A stretch of DNA of 64,000 bases from Streptomyces seoulensis (GCA_013364255.1 CP054936.1:8140353-8204352); one strand, 5' to 3'; counted from the stretch's first letter, positions 15,465-24,587 are shown. Made by a program: numbers and translations. The notes: generated by a model from the letters alone, not told the origin.

Positions 15465-17807
15465 CGCGGGCGGCGCCGCGTGCGGCCCCGTCGCCCACGC
15501 CGACGGCCGCGGACCGACGGTGAAGTCCAGGGTCCGCAGGGAGCGCAGCGCACCGGTGGTGAGATACGTCCGGTCGTAGCGCGATCCGTCGGCGCGCAGC
15601 CCCTGCGCGTACCGGTCGGTGTCCGACGTCCCGCGCGCCGTGATCGTCAGCCGGCCGTGCGGGCTGTAGCGGCGGTCGAGCGTCAGATCGACCCGGTCGA
15701 AGACCGGCGTGGACAGCCCCCAGGTGTCGTACCCGGGCTGCACCGGGAACAGCCCGATGGAGGACAGCACCACCCAGGCGGACATGGTGCCCAGGTCGTC
15801 GTTGCCGGTCATGCCCGTCGGGGTGTCGGTGAACAGGGTGAGCGCGGCGTGCACCACGTCGGTGGTCTTCCACGGCTGCCCGGTCGACAGATACGTGTAC
15901 GGGGCGATGAGGTCGGGCTCGTTCTGCGGGTTGTACTTGTCGGCGTTGTAGTAGTCGTACGGCCCGTTGACCCACACCTCGCGCGCCGTCCCCGCCGGGT
16001 CCTTCAGCAGCCGGTCGTAGGCGAAGAAGGAGTCCAGCCGGTCGTTGGCCGCCCGCGTGCCGCCGATGAGGCCGACCATCCCCGGCAGGTCCTGCGGCAC
16101 CAGCCACTGGTACTGCCAGGACGTCCCCTCGTGGAAGCCCTCGCTCTGCGCGGGGTCCGCCGGCCCGGTGAAGGCGCCGGAGGCGTCGCGCGCCCGGAAG
16201 AACCCGGTCGACGGGTCGAAGACGGTCCGGTAGTCGCGGGAGCGGGCCGCGTAGCGGTCGGCGTCCTGCCGGTGGCCCAGGTCCCGGGCCATCTGGGCGA
16301 GCATCGCGTCCGACAGGGCGTACTCCAGCGTGGCCGAGGCGCCGTGGTCGTAGTCCGAGTCACCGGGCTTGGCGTGCGGACGGTCCTTGAGGTACGGAAC
16401 GAACCCGTTCTTCAGATACTCCTCGTTGCCCTCGCGGCCCACCGCGGGCGAGGCGGCCGGCGGCACCGCGTCGGCGTTCCGCTTGAGCGCCCGGTACGCC
16501 CGCTCCTCGTACCCCTTGAGCAGCCCCTGCTGGTAGGCGTTGGTGAGGAACGGGGTGACCGGGTCGCCGGTCATGATGTTCGTCTCGACCGTGCCGTAGC
16601 CCCATTTGGGCAGCCAGCCGCTCTCCTCGGCGATGTGGACGACGGAGACCGCCATGTCGCGGGCCTCGCGCGGCGCGAGCAGGGACAGCAGCTGCGTCTG
16701 GGTGCGGTAGGTGTCCCACAGCGACCAGTTCTGGTAGTACGTGAACCCGTCGGTGCGGTGCACGCGCCGGTCCCAGCCGGTGTAGCGGCCGTCGGCGTCG
16801 CTGCCGACGTTGGGCGCCAGGAACGACCGGTACAGCGCCGAGTAGAAGGTGCGGCGCGCGGTGTCGGCGCCGCCGGACACCCGGACGCCGTCGAGCCGCT
16901 TCTCCCAGGCGCGCCGGGCGGCGGTCCGCACGGTGTCGAACGAACGCCCGCCCTCCGCCCGCAGGTTGCCGGCGGCGCCGGCCGCGTCGACGTAGGACAG
17001 CGCGGTGGTCGCCTCGACGGTACGGTCCTTCGTGGTGTCGAACCGGACGTAGGCGCCGCCGTGGCCGGTGGCCGAGCCCGGTGTCACCGTCGAGCCGTCC
17101 CAGGTGCCGTACGCGGTGAACGGCCGGTCGAAGCGGGTGATCGTGTAGACGGTGTACGGCAGGGTGTCCTGGCAGAAACCGCGGCCGGTGATCGCGGTGC
17201 GCACGGTGCGGTTGTCGAGGATCTCGACCTCGGTGGAGACCATCCGGTGCAGCGCCTGCCCGGCGTCGAGCAGGACGTTGGCCTTGTCGGTGGCGGGGAA
17301 GGTGTAGCGCTGCACGCCGGTGCGGGCGGTCGCGGTCAGCTCCGCCCCGATGCCGGAGTCCAGGCCGACCCGGTAGTAGCCGGGGCTCGCCGACTCGTCC
17401 TCGTGGGAGAAGCCGGCCGCGTACTTCGCGTAGTCGGTCCGGGTGACGTCGCCGGTGGTCGGCAGCACCGGCAGATCGCCGCCCAGCCCGCAGCCCACCC
17501 CGGAGAGGTGGACCAGGGAGAAGCCGCGGATGTGGTCCTCGGCGTAGTCGTAGCCGGTGTTGTGCCCGGTGTCGGGCGACAGCTGCACCATGCCGAACGG
17601 GACGGCGGCCCCGGGATAGGTGTTCCCTTCGTTCTGGGTGCCGATGAACGGATTGACCAGGTCGGTGAGGGCTCCGCCGTGCTGCTCGGCGGCCTGCGCG
17701 GCGACGGGCGCGGTCAGCAGCGCGGACGCCGCCACCGCCCCCGCCACGCACAGGCGCAGACCGCGCGGCCATCGGGCGCGGGTGTCTGGAAAGGGTCCGG
17801 CGCGCAC
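15456..17807 (-). CDS. secreted GH92 alpha-mannosidase
   Basis: 783 residues with an N-terminal signal peptide ending near AQAAE. The GH92 signatures are present: DLVNPFIGT, NEGNTYPGAAVPFGM, GYDYAEDHIRGFSLVHLSG, the central WSLWDTYRTQ, and the C-terminal MTGNDDLGTMSAW with the catalytic acidic cluster. GH92 enzymes are calcium-dependent exo-alpha-mannosidases acting on fungal or yeast mannans and N-glycans. I choose the GTG at 17807 because AGGAGG lies four bases before it. The frame is open to an ATG at 17855, but that would put the operator palindrome inside the gene. The operator suggests carbohydrate-responsive control. Confidence 0.93.
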   Translation of the reverse strand: MRAGPFPDTRARWPRGLRLCVAGAVAASALLTAPVAAQAAEQHGGALTDLVNPFIGTQNEGNTYPGAAVPFGMVQLSPDTGHNTGYDYAEDHIRGFSLVHLSGVGCGLGGDLPVLPTTGDVTRTDYAKYAAGFSHEDESASPGYYRVGLDSGIGAELTATARTGVQRYTFPATDKANVLLDAGQALHRMVSTEVEILDNRTVRTAITGRGFCQDTLPYTVYTITRFDRPFTAYGTWDGSTVTPGSATGHGGAYVRFDTTKDRTVEATTALSYVDAAGAAGNLRAEGGRSFDTVRTAARRAWEKRLDGVRVSGGADTARRTFYSALYRSFLAPNVGSDADGRYTGWDRRVHRTDGFTYYQNWSLWDTYRTQTQLLSLLAPREARDMAVSVVHIAEESGWLPKWGYGTVETNIMTGDPVTPFLTNAYQQGLLKGYEERAYRALKRNADAVPPAASPAVGREGNEEYLKNGFVPYLKDRPHAKPGDSDYDHGASATLEYALSDAMLAQMARDLGHRQDADRYAARSRDYRTVFDPSTGFFRARDASGAFTGPADPAQSEGFHEGTSWQYQWLVPQDLPGMVGLIGGTRAANDRLDSFFAYDRLLKDPAGTAREVWVNGPYDYYNADKYNPQNEPDLIAPYTYLSTGQPWKTTDVVHAALTLFTDTPTGMTGNDDLGTMSAWVVLSSIGLFPVQPGYDTWGLSTPVFDRVDLTLDRRYSPHGRLTITARGTSDTDRYAQGLRADGSRYDRTYLTTGALRSLRTLDFTVGPRPSAWATGPHAAPPALN

Positions 17808-17823
17808 AGGACCTCCTGTCTCG

Positions 17824-17835
17824 GACAACGTTGTC
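17824..17835. promoter_or_regulatory. 12-bp operator palindrome GACAACGTTGTC
   Basis: This is a perfect palindrome 17 bases upstream of the GH92 GTG and directly before its ribosome site. The CG-centred form is typical of LacI-family operators. The regulator is not next door; the nearest LacI gene is at 20521. Confidence 0.65.
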
Positions 17836-18069
17836 AAGCGATCGGTCAGGGGCATGACAGCACGGGAACCGCCGCGGCGGCAAGAGCCGTGACACGGCGG
17901 GCGGGGAGTACCGGCCGCCACCGCGGGGGAGGGCCGGTCACCACAATTCCGCCCGTCACACCCGCAACCGGACGTGGTGAATCTCGCTCCCGGCGACCGG
18001 TCCGTTTGCCGGTGCCACGAGTGAGCAGGCGGTCTCTGCACGAGCGGGCGAAGGCAGAGAGGAACCACC

Positions 18070-19578
18070 ATGGCGGACAACGAAGCCGGTCTTCACGAGA
18101 TCGACGCCGATCCAGCGGCCCTCAGACGCCACCGCACGCTGTTCCGGGCCGTCCAGCGCCGCAGGAACCCGCCCCTGCGGCGGACCGACATCACGGTCAC
18201 CGACGAGGCCGCCGTGCGCCGGGCCGTGAAGGCGGCCTCGCTCGGCAACGCCATGGAGTGGTTCGACTTCGGCATCTACAGCTACCTCGCGGTCACCATC
18301 GGCCATGTGTTCTTCCCGTCCGGGAACGACACCGTGCAGTTGCTGTCGTCGTTCGCGACGTTCGCCGTGTCCTTCCTGGTGCGCCCGCTCGGCGGCATGG
18401 TGTTCGGCCCGATGGGCGACAAGATCGGCCGCAAGAAGGTCCTCGCACTGACCATGATCATGATGGCCGTCGGCACCTTCGCCATCGGCCTGATCCCGCC
18501 CTACGCCATGATCGGCTTCTGGGCGCCCGTGCTGCTGATCCTCTTCCGGCTGGTGCAGGGCTTCTCGACCGGCGGCGAGTACGGCGGCGCCTCCACGTTC
18601 ATCGCCGAGTACGCGCCCGACCGGCGCCGCGGCTTCTTCGGCAGCTTCCTTGAACTGGGCACGCTGGCCGGCTACGTCGGCGCGGCCGGCCTGGTGACCG
18701 TCCTGACCTCGCTGCTCGGCAGCGACGGCATCGAGTCCTGGGGCTGGCGGGTGCCGTTCCTGGTGGCCGGGCCCATCGGACTGATCGGCCTGTACCTGCG
18801 GCTCAAGCTGGACGAGACGCCCGCCTTCCGGAAGCTGGAGGACGCCTCCCCGCACCGGGCCTCGGAGGCGGCGACCGCGGTCGAGACCACCGCCAAGGGC
18901 GACCTGGCGAAGATCTTCCGCGACTACTGGCCGACCCTCCTGCTGTGCGTCTGCCTGGTCGGCGGCTACAACATCGCCGACTACATGCTCCTGTCGTACA
19001 TGCCGACGTACCTGTCGGACGAGATGGGCTACTCCGAGACCCACGGCCTGCTCATCCTGATCGCCACGATGGTGGTGCTGATGCTGCTGGTCAACCAGGT
19101 GGGCCGGCTCTCCGACCGGATCGGCCGCAAGCCGGTCCTGATGGCCGGCATGCTGGGCTTCTTCGTGCTGTCGGTGCCGGCCTTCCTGCTGGTCCAGCAG
19201 GGCGGCCTGGTCGCGGTGTCCGCGGGGATGCTGATCCTCGGACTGTGCCTGGTGTGCCTGCTCGGCACGATGTCCGCCGCGCTGCCCGCGCTCTTCCCGA
19301 CCCAGGTGCGCTACGGCTCCCTGTCCATCGGCTACAACCTCTCCACGTCCGTGTTCGGCGGCACCACCCCGCTGGTGATCACCGCGCTGATCTCCGCCAC
19401 CGGAAGCGAGCTGATGCCCGCCTACTACGCGATGGCGGCGGCCCTGGTCGGCGTGGTCTCGGTGGCCTGCATGAAGGAGACGGCGCGCCGCCCGCTGGCG
19501 GGCTCCCCGCCGTCGGTGGCGACGCCCGAGGAGGCCGCGCGCCTGGTCGAGAGCCAGGCGGCGACCCCCAGGTTCTGA
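18070..19578 (+). CDS. MFS transporter, metabolite:H+ symporter (ProP-like)
   Basis: 502 residues with 12 transmembrane segments after a 60-residue charged N-terminal extension. NAMEWFDFGIYSYLA in TM1, GDKIGRKKVL in loop 2-3, and GFSTGGEYGGASTFIAEYAP in TM4 are the hallmarks of the MHS family (ProP, KgtP, CitA). It would import a zwitterion or organic acid such as proline/betaine or a dicarboxylate with protons. The ligand is not fixed by sequence. GAGAGGAA lies before the ATG. A close paralogue sits at 25276-26805. A tandem repeat and a very strong terminator follow. Confidence 0.92.
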   Translation: MADNEAGLHEIDADPAALRRHRTLFRAVQRRRNPPLRRTDITVTDEAAVRRAVKAASLGNAMEWFDFGIYSYLAVTIGHVFFPSGNDTVQLLSSFATFAVSFLVRPLGGMVFGPMGDKIGRKKVLALTMIMMAVGTFAIGLIPPYAMIGFWAPVLLILFRLVQGFSTGGEYGGASTFIAEYAPDRRRGFFGSFLELGTLAGYVGAAGLVTVLTSLLGSDGIESWGWRVPFLVAGPIGLIGLYLRLKLDETPAFRKLEDASPHRASEAATAVETTAKGDLAKIFRDYWPTLLLCVCLVGGYNIADYMLLSYMPTYLSDEMGYSETHGLLILIATMVVLMLLVNQVGRLSDRIGRKPVLMAGMLGFFVLSVPAFLLVQQGGLVAVSAGMLILGLCLVCLLGTMSAALPALFPTQVRYGSLSIGYNLSTSVFGGTTPLVITALISATGSELMPAYYAMAAALVGVVSVACMKETARRPLAGSPPSVATPEEAARLVESQAATPRF

Positions 19579-19600
19579 GGCGGGCGGACCGGTCGCCGGA

Positions 19601-19640
19601 CCCGTGGACACGAGGGGGAGCCCGTGGACACGAGGGGGAG
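19601..19640 (+). repeat. tandem 20-bp duplication before the terminator
   Basis: A 20-bp unit starting CCCGTGGACACG and ending AGGGGGAG is repeated exactly at 19601-19620 and 19621-19640. Its last ten bases form the left arm of the following hairpin, so that arm is present twice. Confidence 0.85.
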
Positions 19641-19670
19641 CCCGCCGGAGCACCGGCGGGCTCCCCCTCG
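19631..19670. terminator. 18-bp perfect hairpin terminator
   Basis: CGAGGGGGAGCCCGCCGG (19631-19648) pairs with its exact complement at 19653-19670 around an AGCA loop. It lies 52 bases past the MHS transporter stop and six bases before the convergent small gene's stop, so it can act in both directions. Confidence 0.85.
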
Positions 19671-19676
19671 TCGCGC

Positions 19677-19850
19677 TCAGCGCGCCGGACGCCTGCCGCG
19701 TCGTCCGCCGAGCCTCAGGCCGAGCAGGAGCACGTCGGCGACGAACACCACGATGCCGATGATCAGCAGGTACATCAGACCGGAAGCGGCGACGCCGATC
19801 ACTCCGAGGACGACGGCCACCAGGATGAGGAACAGGAAGAGGGCCAGCAT
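19677..19850 (-). CDS. small hydrophobic protein (DUF6131-like)
   Basis: 57 residues: two hydrophobic helices (MLALFLFLILVAVVLGVIGV and the LMYLLIIGIVVFVADVLLLG stretch) and a short Arg-rich tail. Such proteins are common next to stress genes in Streptomyces and match my memory of the DUF6131 group; the role is unknown. The ATG at 19850 is chosen as the start of the hydrophobic segment, with only a weak GAGAAAG upstream; an upstream start at 19874 is possible. It follows the PRC-barrel gene on the same strand. Confidence 0.7.
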   Translation of the reverse strand: MLALFLFLILVAVVLGVIGVAASGLMYLLIIGIVVFVADVLLLGLRLGGRRGRRPAR

Positions 19851-19958
19851 TGTCCGATCGCTTTCTCGGGCCACCGGCAGAGGACTGCCGGAAGGGCGGT
19901 GGTCAGGGACTCGTGGGCCGGGGGTACGGCCGGTCCGGGGCCGCGGACGGCCCGCGGC

Positions 19959-20315
19959 TCAGCGCCGGGCCAGCCGCCGCTGCCCGGCCGCGCCGGTCTC
20001 GTACGGCAGCCCGTAGTGCTCGAACACCGCCGGCTCGTCCCCCACGGGAAGCTCCCCGTCGGTGTCGATGGACGGGGCGTCCTTGACGTACTTCTTGTCG
20101 TAGGCGACGTTGAGCCGGCTGGGGCTGACGGTCGCCCCGGCGAGCGGCACGAACACCAGCCGCTGCCGCCCGAGCATGCCCGTCTTCACGGTGGCGAAGA
20201 ACGGCTGGTCCGTGATCGTGTCGACGTAGACGGCCTCCAGCTCGCCGATCTTGCTGCCGTCGCCCCCGTGCACGGCGTGCCCCCGCCACTCGCGGATGTC
20301 CTGTGCCTCGAACAT
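19959..20315 (-). CDS. PRC-barrel domain protein
   Basis: 118 residues. The PRC-barrel core is visible from about residue 3 to 80: DIREWRGHAVHGGDGSKIGELEAVYVDTITDQPFFATVKTG, then the second half with FVPLAGATVSPSRLNVAYDK. Stand-alone PRC-barrel proteins are found in stress operons of actinomycetes; the domain may mediate RNA or protein contacts. The ATG at 20315 has GGAGG five bases upstream. It is probably co-transcribed with the small hydrophobic protein downstream. Confidence 0.88.
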   Translation of the reverse strand: MFEAQDIREWRGHAVHGGDGSKIGELEAVYVDTITDQPFFATVKTGMLGRQRLVFVPLAGATVSPSRLNVAYDKKYVKDAPSIDTDGELPVGDEPAVFEHYGLPYETGAAGQRRLARR

Positions 20316-20520
20316 GGGGTCCTCCACTGTTGCGCGCGATTCACTGGCTGGAACATCACCTACCCCTCCCCCCGGCATTTTCACGGCGACCGGGGCCGCC
20401 GGAACCCGTCGATCACCTCATCGCGCGCGACCGTGACCGTTGCGGGCGCCGGGGGAGCGGTCGCACGGGCGCGCGGCGCGCCGGGGCCGTAGGATCGGAG
20501 CTTCCCTGGGGGAGGTGGCC

Positions 20521-21597
20521 ATGGGCAGGCGGCGCCCGGACACGCCGACGCTGGAGGAGGTGGCCGCCCGCGCGGGTGTGGGGCGGGGCACCGTCTCGCG
20601 CGTCGTCAACAACGCGGCGGGCGTGAAGGAGTCGACCCGCCGCGCCGTACGCGAGGCCATCGCCGAGCTGGGGTACGTCCCCAATCTCGCGGCCCGCTCC
20701 CTGGCCGGACGGCGCGCGGACGCCGTAGCGCTCGCCATGACGGAGCGGGACTGGCGGCTGTTCGGCGAGCCGTTCTTCGCCGAGACCGTGCACGGCGTCG
20801 GCGACGCCCTCGCCGAGACCGGCGTGCAGCTCCTGCTCACCCTCATCCGCACCGACGAGGAACGCAAGCGGTTCGTGGAGTACGCGCGCGGCGGCCGGGT
20901 CGACGGGGTGCTGCTGGTGTCGGTGCGCGCCGACGACGCGCTGCCCGACATGCTCGCCGAGGCACGGCTGCCCACCGTCCTGCTCGGCCGGCGCTCGGGC
21001 GACGAGCGCATTCCCTACGTCGACGCGGACAACGCCGGCGGAGCCCGCGACGCCGTCGACCACCTGGTCGGCCAGGGGCGTACCGCGATCGCCACCATCA
21101 CCGGACCGCTGGACATGTACGTCGCCCAGTGCCGGCTGCGGGGCTACCGGGAGGCCCTGGCACGGGCCGGACTGGACGGCGGCCCTTCCTGGACGGCCGG
21201 TGGCGACTTCACCGAGGCGAGCGGCCGGCGCGCGATGGCGGAGCTCCTGGCCCGGCACCCGGGCGTCGACGCGGTGCTGGCCGCCTCGGACACCACCGCG
21301 GCCGGTGCGCTGACCGCCCTGCGCGAGGCGGGCCGCCGGGTGCCCGAGGACGTCGCCGTGATCGGCTTCGACGACTTCCCGCTCGCCCGGGACACCGTCC
21401 CGCAGCTCACCACGGTCCGCCAGCCGATGGCGCAGATGGGCCGCGCGCTGGTCGGCCTGCTGCTGGAGGAGATGCGAGACACGGGAGACATGAGGGACAC
21501 GGGGGAGAGGGAGGGGTCGGGAGAGACCGCGGAGCGGGGTGCGGCCCGGCGCCGTGTGCTGCTGCGCACGGAGCTGGTGCTCAGGGAATCGGCCTGA
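20521..21597 (+). CDS. LacI-family transcriptional regulator
   Basis: 358 residues. The N-terminal helix-turn-helix is clear: TLEEVAARAGVGRGTVSRVVNN with the hinge helix NLAARSLAGRRADAVALAM. The periplasmic-binding-like sugar domain follows, ending near LTTVRQPMAQMGRALVGLLLEE. After that comes an unusual low-complexity Asp/Gly/Glu stretch (EMRDTGDMRDTGEREG) before the final beta strand LLRTELVLRESA. GGGGGAGG is seven bases before the ATG and TAGGAT at 20490-20495 is a likely -10. It lies directly upstream of the LPMO gene with its CebR-type box, so it is a candidate regulator of that gene, but CebR itself is usually encoded elsewhere. Confidence 0.92.
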   Translation: MGRRRPDTPTLEEVAARAGVGRGTVSRVVNNAAGVKESTRRAVREAIAELGYVPNLAARSLAGRRADAVALAMTERDWRLFGEPFFAETVHGVGDALAETGVQLLLTLIRTDEERKRFVEYARGGRVDGVLLVSVRADDALPDMLAEARLPTVLLGRRSGDERIPYVDADNAGGARDAVDHLVGQGRTAIATITGPLDMYVAQCRLRGYREALARAGLDGGPSWTAGGDFTEASGRRAMAELLARHPGVDAVLAASDTTAAGALTALREAGRRVPEDVAVIGFDDFPLARDTVPQLTTVRQPMAQMGRALVGLLLEEMRDTGDMRDTGEREGSGETAERGAARRRVLLRTELVLRESA

Positions 21598-21696
21598 GGC
21601 GGACGTCCGGGGGCCGCTCCACCGAAACCTTTCGGGCGTGCGCGCGCAGTCTTGTCAGGGACATGCGTTGCTCCTACAGTCCCGACCAACCGGTAT

Positions 21697-21710
21697 TGGG
21701 AGCGCTCCCA
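21697..21710. promoter_or_regulatory. CebR-type operator TGGGAGCGCTCCCA
   Basis: This is a perfect 14-bp palindrome identical to the CebR consensus that governs cellulose and cello-oligosaccharide genes in Streptomyces. It is centred about 118 bases upstream of the LPMO start codon. Confidence 0.85.
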
Positions 21711-21821
21711 CTCCGGTGGGCGCCGAGCGCCGACGCCCACCGGACGTCCCGCACGAAGAGGCATGAAGAGGCACGAAGAGAACGGAACCGGCTCACCCCT
21801 CCTCCACGGAAGGATCCCGAC

Positions 21822-22913
21822 GTGGCTCGACGCAGCAGACTCCTGTCGGTGGCGGCGGCCTTCGCCACCCTCCTCGCAGCCCTGGGACTGACCCTCCTCG
21901 GGCAGGGCCGCGCCGAGGCGCACGGCGTGGCGATGCTCCCCGGATCGCGCACCTACCTGTGCCATCTGGACGCCCAGACCAGCACCGGCGCCCTCGACCC
22001 GACCAACCCCGCCTGCAAGGACGCGCTGGCCAAGAGCGGCGCGACCGCGCTGTACAACTGGTTCGCCGTGCTCGACTCCAACGCCGGCGGCCGGGGCTCC
22101 GGTTACGTGCCGGACGGGACCCTGTGCAGCGCGGGCGACAAGTCGCCGTACGACTTCTCGGCGTACAACGCCGCCCGCGCCGACTGGCCGAGGACGCACC
22201 TGACCTCCGGGGCGACCATCCAGGCGCAGTACAGCAACTGGGCCGCGCACCCGGGCGACTTCAGGATCTACGTGACCAAGGCGGGCTGGTCGCCGACCTC
22301 CGCGCTGCGCTGGGCCGACCTCGACCTGGTCCAGACGGTCACCAACCCGCCGCAGCAGGGCTCGCCGGGCACCGACGGCGGCCACTACTACTGGGACCTG
22401 AAGCTGCCCTCCGGCCGCTCCGGTGACGCGCTGATCTTCATCCAGTGGGTGCGTTCGGACAGCCAGGAGAACTTCTTCTCCTGCTCGGACGTCGTCTTCG
22501 ACGGCGGTCACGGCGAGGTGACCGGCATCCGCGGCCAGGGCGCCCCGACGCCCACCCCGACCCCGACGCCCACTCCCACGCCCACCCCGACCGACCCGCA
22601 CACCGGCTCCTGCATGGCCGTGTACACCGTGACCAACTCCTGGAGCGGCGGGTTCCAGGGATCCGTGGAAGTGATGAACCACGGCACCACGCCGCTCAAC
22701 GGCTGGGCGGTGGCGTGGAAGCCGGGCGCCGGCACCCGGATCGGCACCGCCTGGAACGGCACCCTGACCACGGCCGCCGACGGCACGGTCACGGTCGTGA
22801 ACGCGGACTACAACCGGGTCGTCCCACCCGACGGCAGTGTCACCTTCGGGTTCACCGCCACCTCCACGGGCAACGACTACCCGGTCGGCTCGATCGGCTG
22901 CACCGGTCCGTGA
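21822..22913 (+). CDS. celS2: cellulose-active LPMO (AA10) with CBM2, CelS2-like
   Basis: 363 residues: signal peptide 1-33 (cleavage AEA/H), AA10 domain from His34 to about residue 240, Pro-Thr linker (PTPTPTPT), and a C-terminal family 2 cellulose-binding module with a Cys pair. The copper histidine brace is His34, which becomes the N-terminus, and His143 in NWAAHPGDF. Phe218 in QENFFSCSD occupies the axial position. HGVAMLPGSRTYLC and the YWDL and QWVRSDSQENF patterns match C1-oxidising CelS2 of S. coelicolor rather than chitin-active AA10s. It cleaves crystalline cellulose oxidatively outside the cell. GTG start with GGAAGG eight bases upstream. The CebR-type box predicts cellobiose induction. 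Confidence 0.95.
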   Translation: MARRSRLLSVAAAFATLLAALGLTLLGQGRAEAHGVAMLPGSRTYLCHLDAQTSTGALDPTNPACKDALAKSGATALYNWFAVLDSNAGGRGSGYVPDGTLCSAGDKSPYDFSAYNAARADWPRTHLTSGATIQAQYSNWAAHPGDFRIYVTKAGWSPTSALRWADLDLVQTVTNPPQQGSPGTDGGHYYWDLKLPSGRSGDALIFIQWVRSDSQENFFSCSDVVFDGGHGEVTGIRGQGAPTPTPTPTPTPTPTPTDPHTGSCMAVYTVTNSWSGGFQGSVEVMNHGTTPLNGWAVAWKPGAGTRIGTAWNGTLTTAADGTVTVVNADYNRVVPPDGSVTFGFTATSTGNDYPVGSIGCTGP

Positions 22914-22960
22914 CGAGGAGGTAGCGGCCCGGAACCCCCGGGCGCACGCGGAGACGACAG

Positions 22961-22986
22961 GAGGCGGGGACCACGGCCCCCGCCTC
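22961..22986 (+). terminator. terminator after the LPMO gene
   Basis: GAGGCGGGG (22961-22969) pairs with CCCCGCCTC (22978-22986), loop 8, 47 bases past the stop. Confidence 0.65.
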
Positions 22987-23173
22987 GCCGCGTTCCGGCC
23001 CGCCCCGCGGGCGCGGCGGAGTCCGGAAACGTCCGCTCGGCCGAGCCCGGCGGCGCTCACCCCGAGGCCCCGGGCCGCCGCGGGCGGAACATTTGCCGCC
23101 CAACCGGTGCGAGCCGCCGCGCCGCGCACCGCCCGCCGGGCGGCCGACCCGGCCGACATAGATGCGGCCGAAA

Positions 23174-23208
23174 GCAATATTGCCGCCCCCTGCAAGATTG
23201 CCTAGGGT
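23174..23208 (+). promoter_or_regulatory. P450 promoter with twin operator repeats
   Basis: TTGCCG (23180-23185), a 17-base spacer and TAGGGT (23203-23208) form a promoter. GCAATATTGC (23174-23183) is a perfect palindrome over the -35, and GCAAGATTGC (23192-23201) is a near copy 18 bases later, abutting the -10. Any protein binding both would block the promoter. The rest of the 413-base gap (22914-23326) holds only the LPMO terminator and a leader of about 110 bases. Confidence 0.65.
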
Positions 23209-23326
23209 GCCGAATACTGGAGAAATGCGACGGTCCGGGCGCCGGACGCGGCCGCCGGCACGACGGACCGGCCGGCGTCGCGCCGTCGCGTGCGGATGGC
23301 TCTCCCCCCACGAGAGGCGGCACCTC

Positions 23327-24529
23327 ATGACGATCGGCAACCCTCGGCCCTACCCGTTCAAGGTCACCGACGAGCTGTACGTCGAACCGCGCTTCGAAGA
23401 ACTCCGGGAGAGCGAGCCGCTGTGCCCGGTGCGGCTGCCGCACGGGGAGCCGGCCTGGCTGGTGACCCGGTACGAGGACGTGAAGACCGTACTCGGCGAC
23501 TCCCGCTTCAGCCGGGCCAGAGCGGTGCGCGAGGACGAGCCCCGCACCCGCTACCACCGCGGCCTGCCCGGCAACATCCTGGAGTTCGACCCGCCCGAGC
23601 ACACCCGGCTCCGGCGGGTGGTGGCCAAGGCCTTCACCGTCCGCCGGGTGCAGGAACTGAGGGTGCGCGCCCAGGACATCGCCGACGGACTCGTCGACGC
23701 CATGATCGCCCAAGGACCGCCCGCTGACCTGGTCGCCGGCTTCGCCCTGCCGCTGCCGGTCACGGTGATCTGCGAACTGCTCGGCGTGCCGCTGGAGGAC
23801 CGCACCCGCTTCCGGGTGTGGTCGGACGCCCTGCTGTCCACCACGCGCTTCACCCCGCAGGAGGTGGAGCGCTGCGCCGACGAGCTGTCCGCCTACATGG
23901 CCGCCCTGATCGCCGAACGGCGCAAGGAGCCCAAGGACGACCTGCTCGGCGTGATGGTCGCCGCGCGCGACGAGGAGGACCGGCTCACCGAGGACGAACT
24001 CGTGGCCATGGGCGTCAGCGTGCTGGTCGCCGGCCACGAGACGACCGCCAGCCAGATCCCGAACTTCGTGCACACCCTGCTCGACCACCCCGACCAGCTG
24101 GCCCGGCTCCGCGCCGAGCCGGACCTCGTGCCCCGGGCGGTGGAGGAACTCATGCGGTTCGTGCCCCTCGGCGACGCGGGGATCGCCCGCTACGCCCTGG
24201 AGGACGTGGAGCTGAGCGGCGGCGTGGTCCGCGCCGGCGAACCGGTCGTCGCCTCCAACGTGTCGGCCAACCGCGACCGGTCCGTCTACACCTGCCCCGA
24301 GGCGCTGGACCTGACCCGGCAGGAGGCCACGCACGTCGGCTTCGGCCACGGCCCGCACCACTGCCTGGGCGCGCAACTGGCCCGGATGGAACTCCAGGTG
24401 ACCCTGCACACCCTGCTGACCCGGCTGCCCGGCCTGCGCCTGGCCGGCACCGGCGACGACCTGGCGCGCAAGACCGGCTCCGGCGTGAAGGGCTTCTCGA
24501 AGATGCTCGTGGCCTGGGACGAGGTGTGA
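23327..24529 (+). CDS. cytochrome P450
   Basis: 400 residues, soluble bacterial class I P450. The I-helix oxygen-binding motif is AGHETTA near residue 235, the K-helix ExxR is EELMR near 273, and the haem loop is FGHGPHHCLGAQLAR near 343-357 with the Cys thiolate. It needs ferredoxin and reductase, none of which is adjacent. The substrate is unknown. The start is the ATG at 23327 (MTIGNPRPYPFK is a normal P450 N-terminus) with GAGAGG upstream. It is followed by a leaderless TetR gene and preceded by a doubly marked operator, so it looks like a regulated P450 cassette. Confidence 0.92.
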   Translation: MTIGNPRPYPFKVTDELYVEPRFEELRESEPLCPVRLPHGEPAWLVTRYEDVKTVLGDSRFSRARAVREDEPRTRYHRGLPGNILEFDPPEHTRLRRVVAKAFTVRRVQELRVRAQDIADGLVDAMIAQGPPADLVAGFALPLPVTVICELLGVPLEDRTRFRVWSDALLSTTRFTPQEVERCADELSAYMAALIAERRKEPKDDLLGVMVAARDEEDRLTEDELVAMGVSVLVAGHETTASQIPNFVHTLLDHPDQLARLRAEPDLVPRAVEELMRFVPLGDAGIARYALEDVELSGGVVRAGEPVVASNVSANRDRSVYTCPEALDLTRQEATHVGFGHGPHHCLGAQLARMELQVTLHTLLTRLPGLRLAGTGDDLARKTGSGVKGFSKMLVAWDEV

Positions 24530-24587
24530 CCGCCCCGGCCCGCGCGCACACCTGAGGCGGCCCGGGCCGCAGGCCGTCCGGCCCGAC

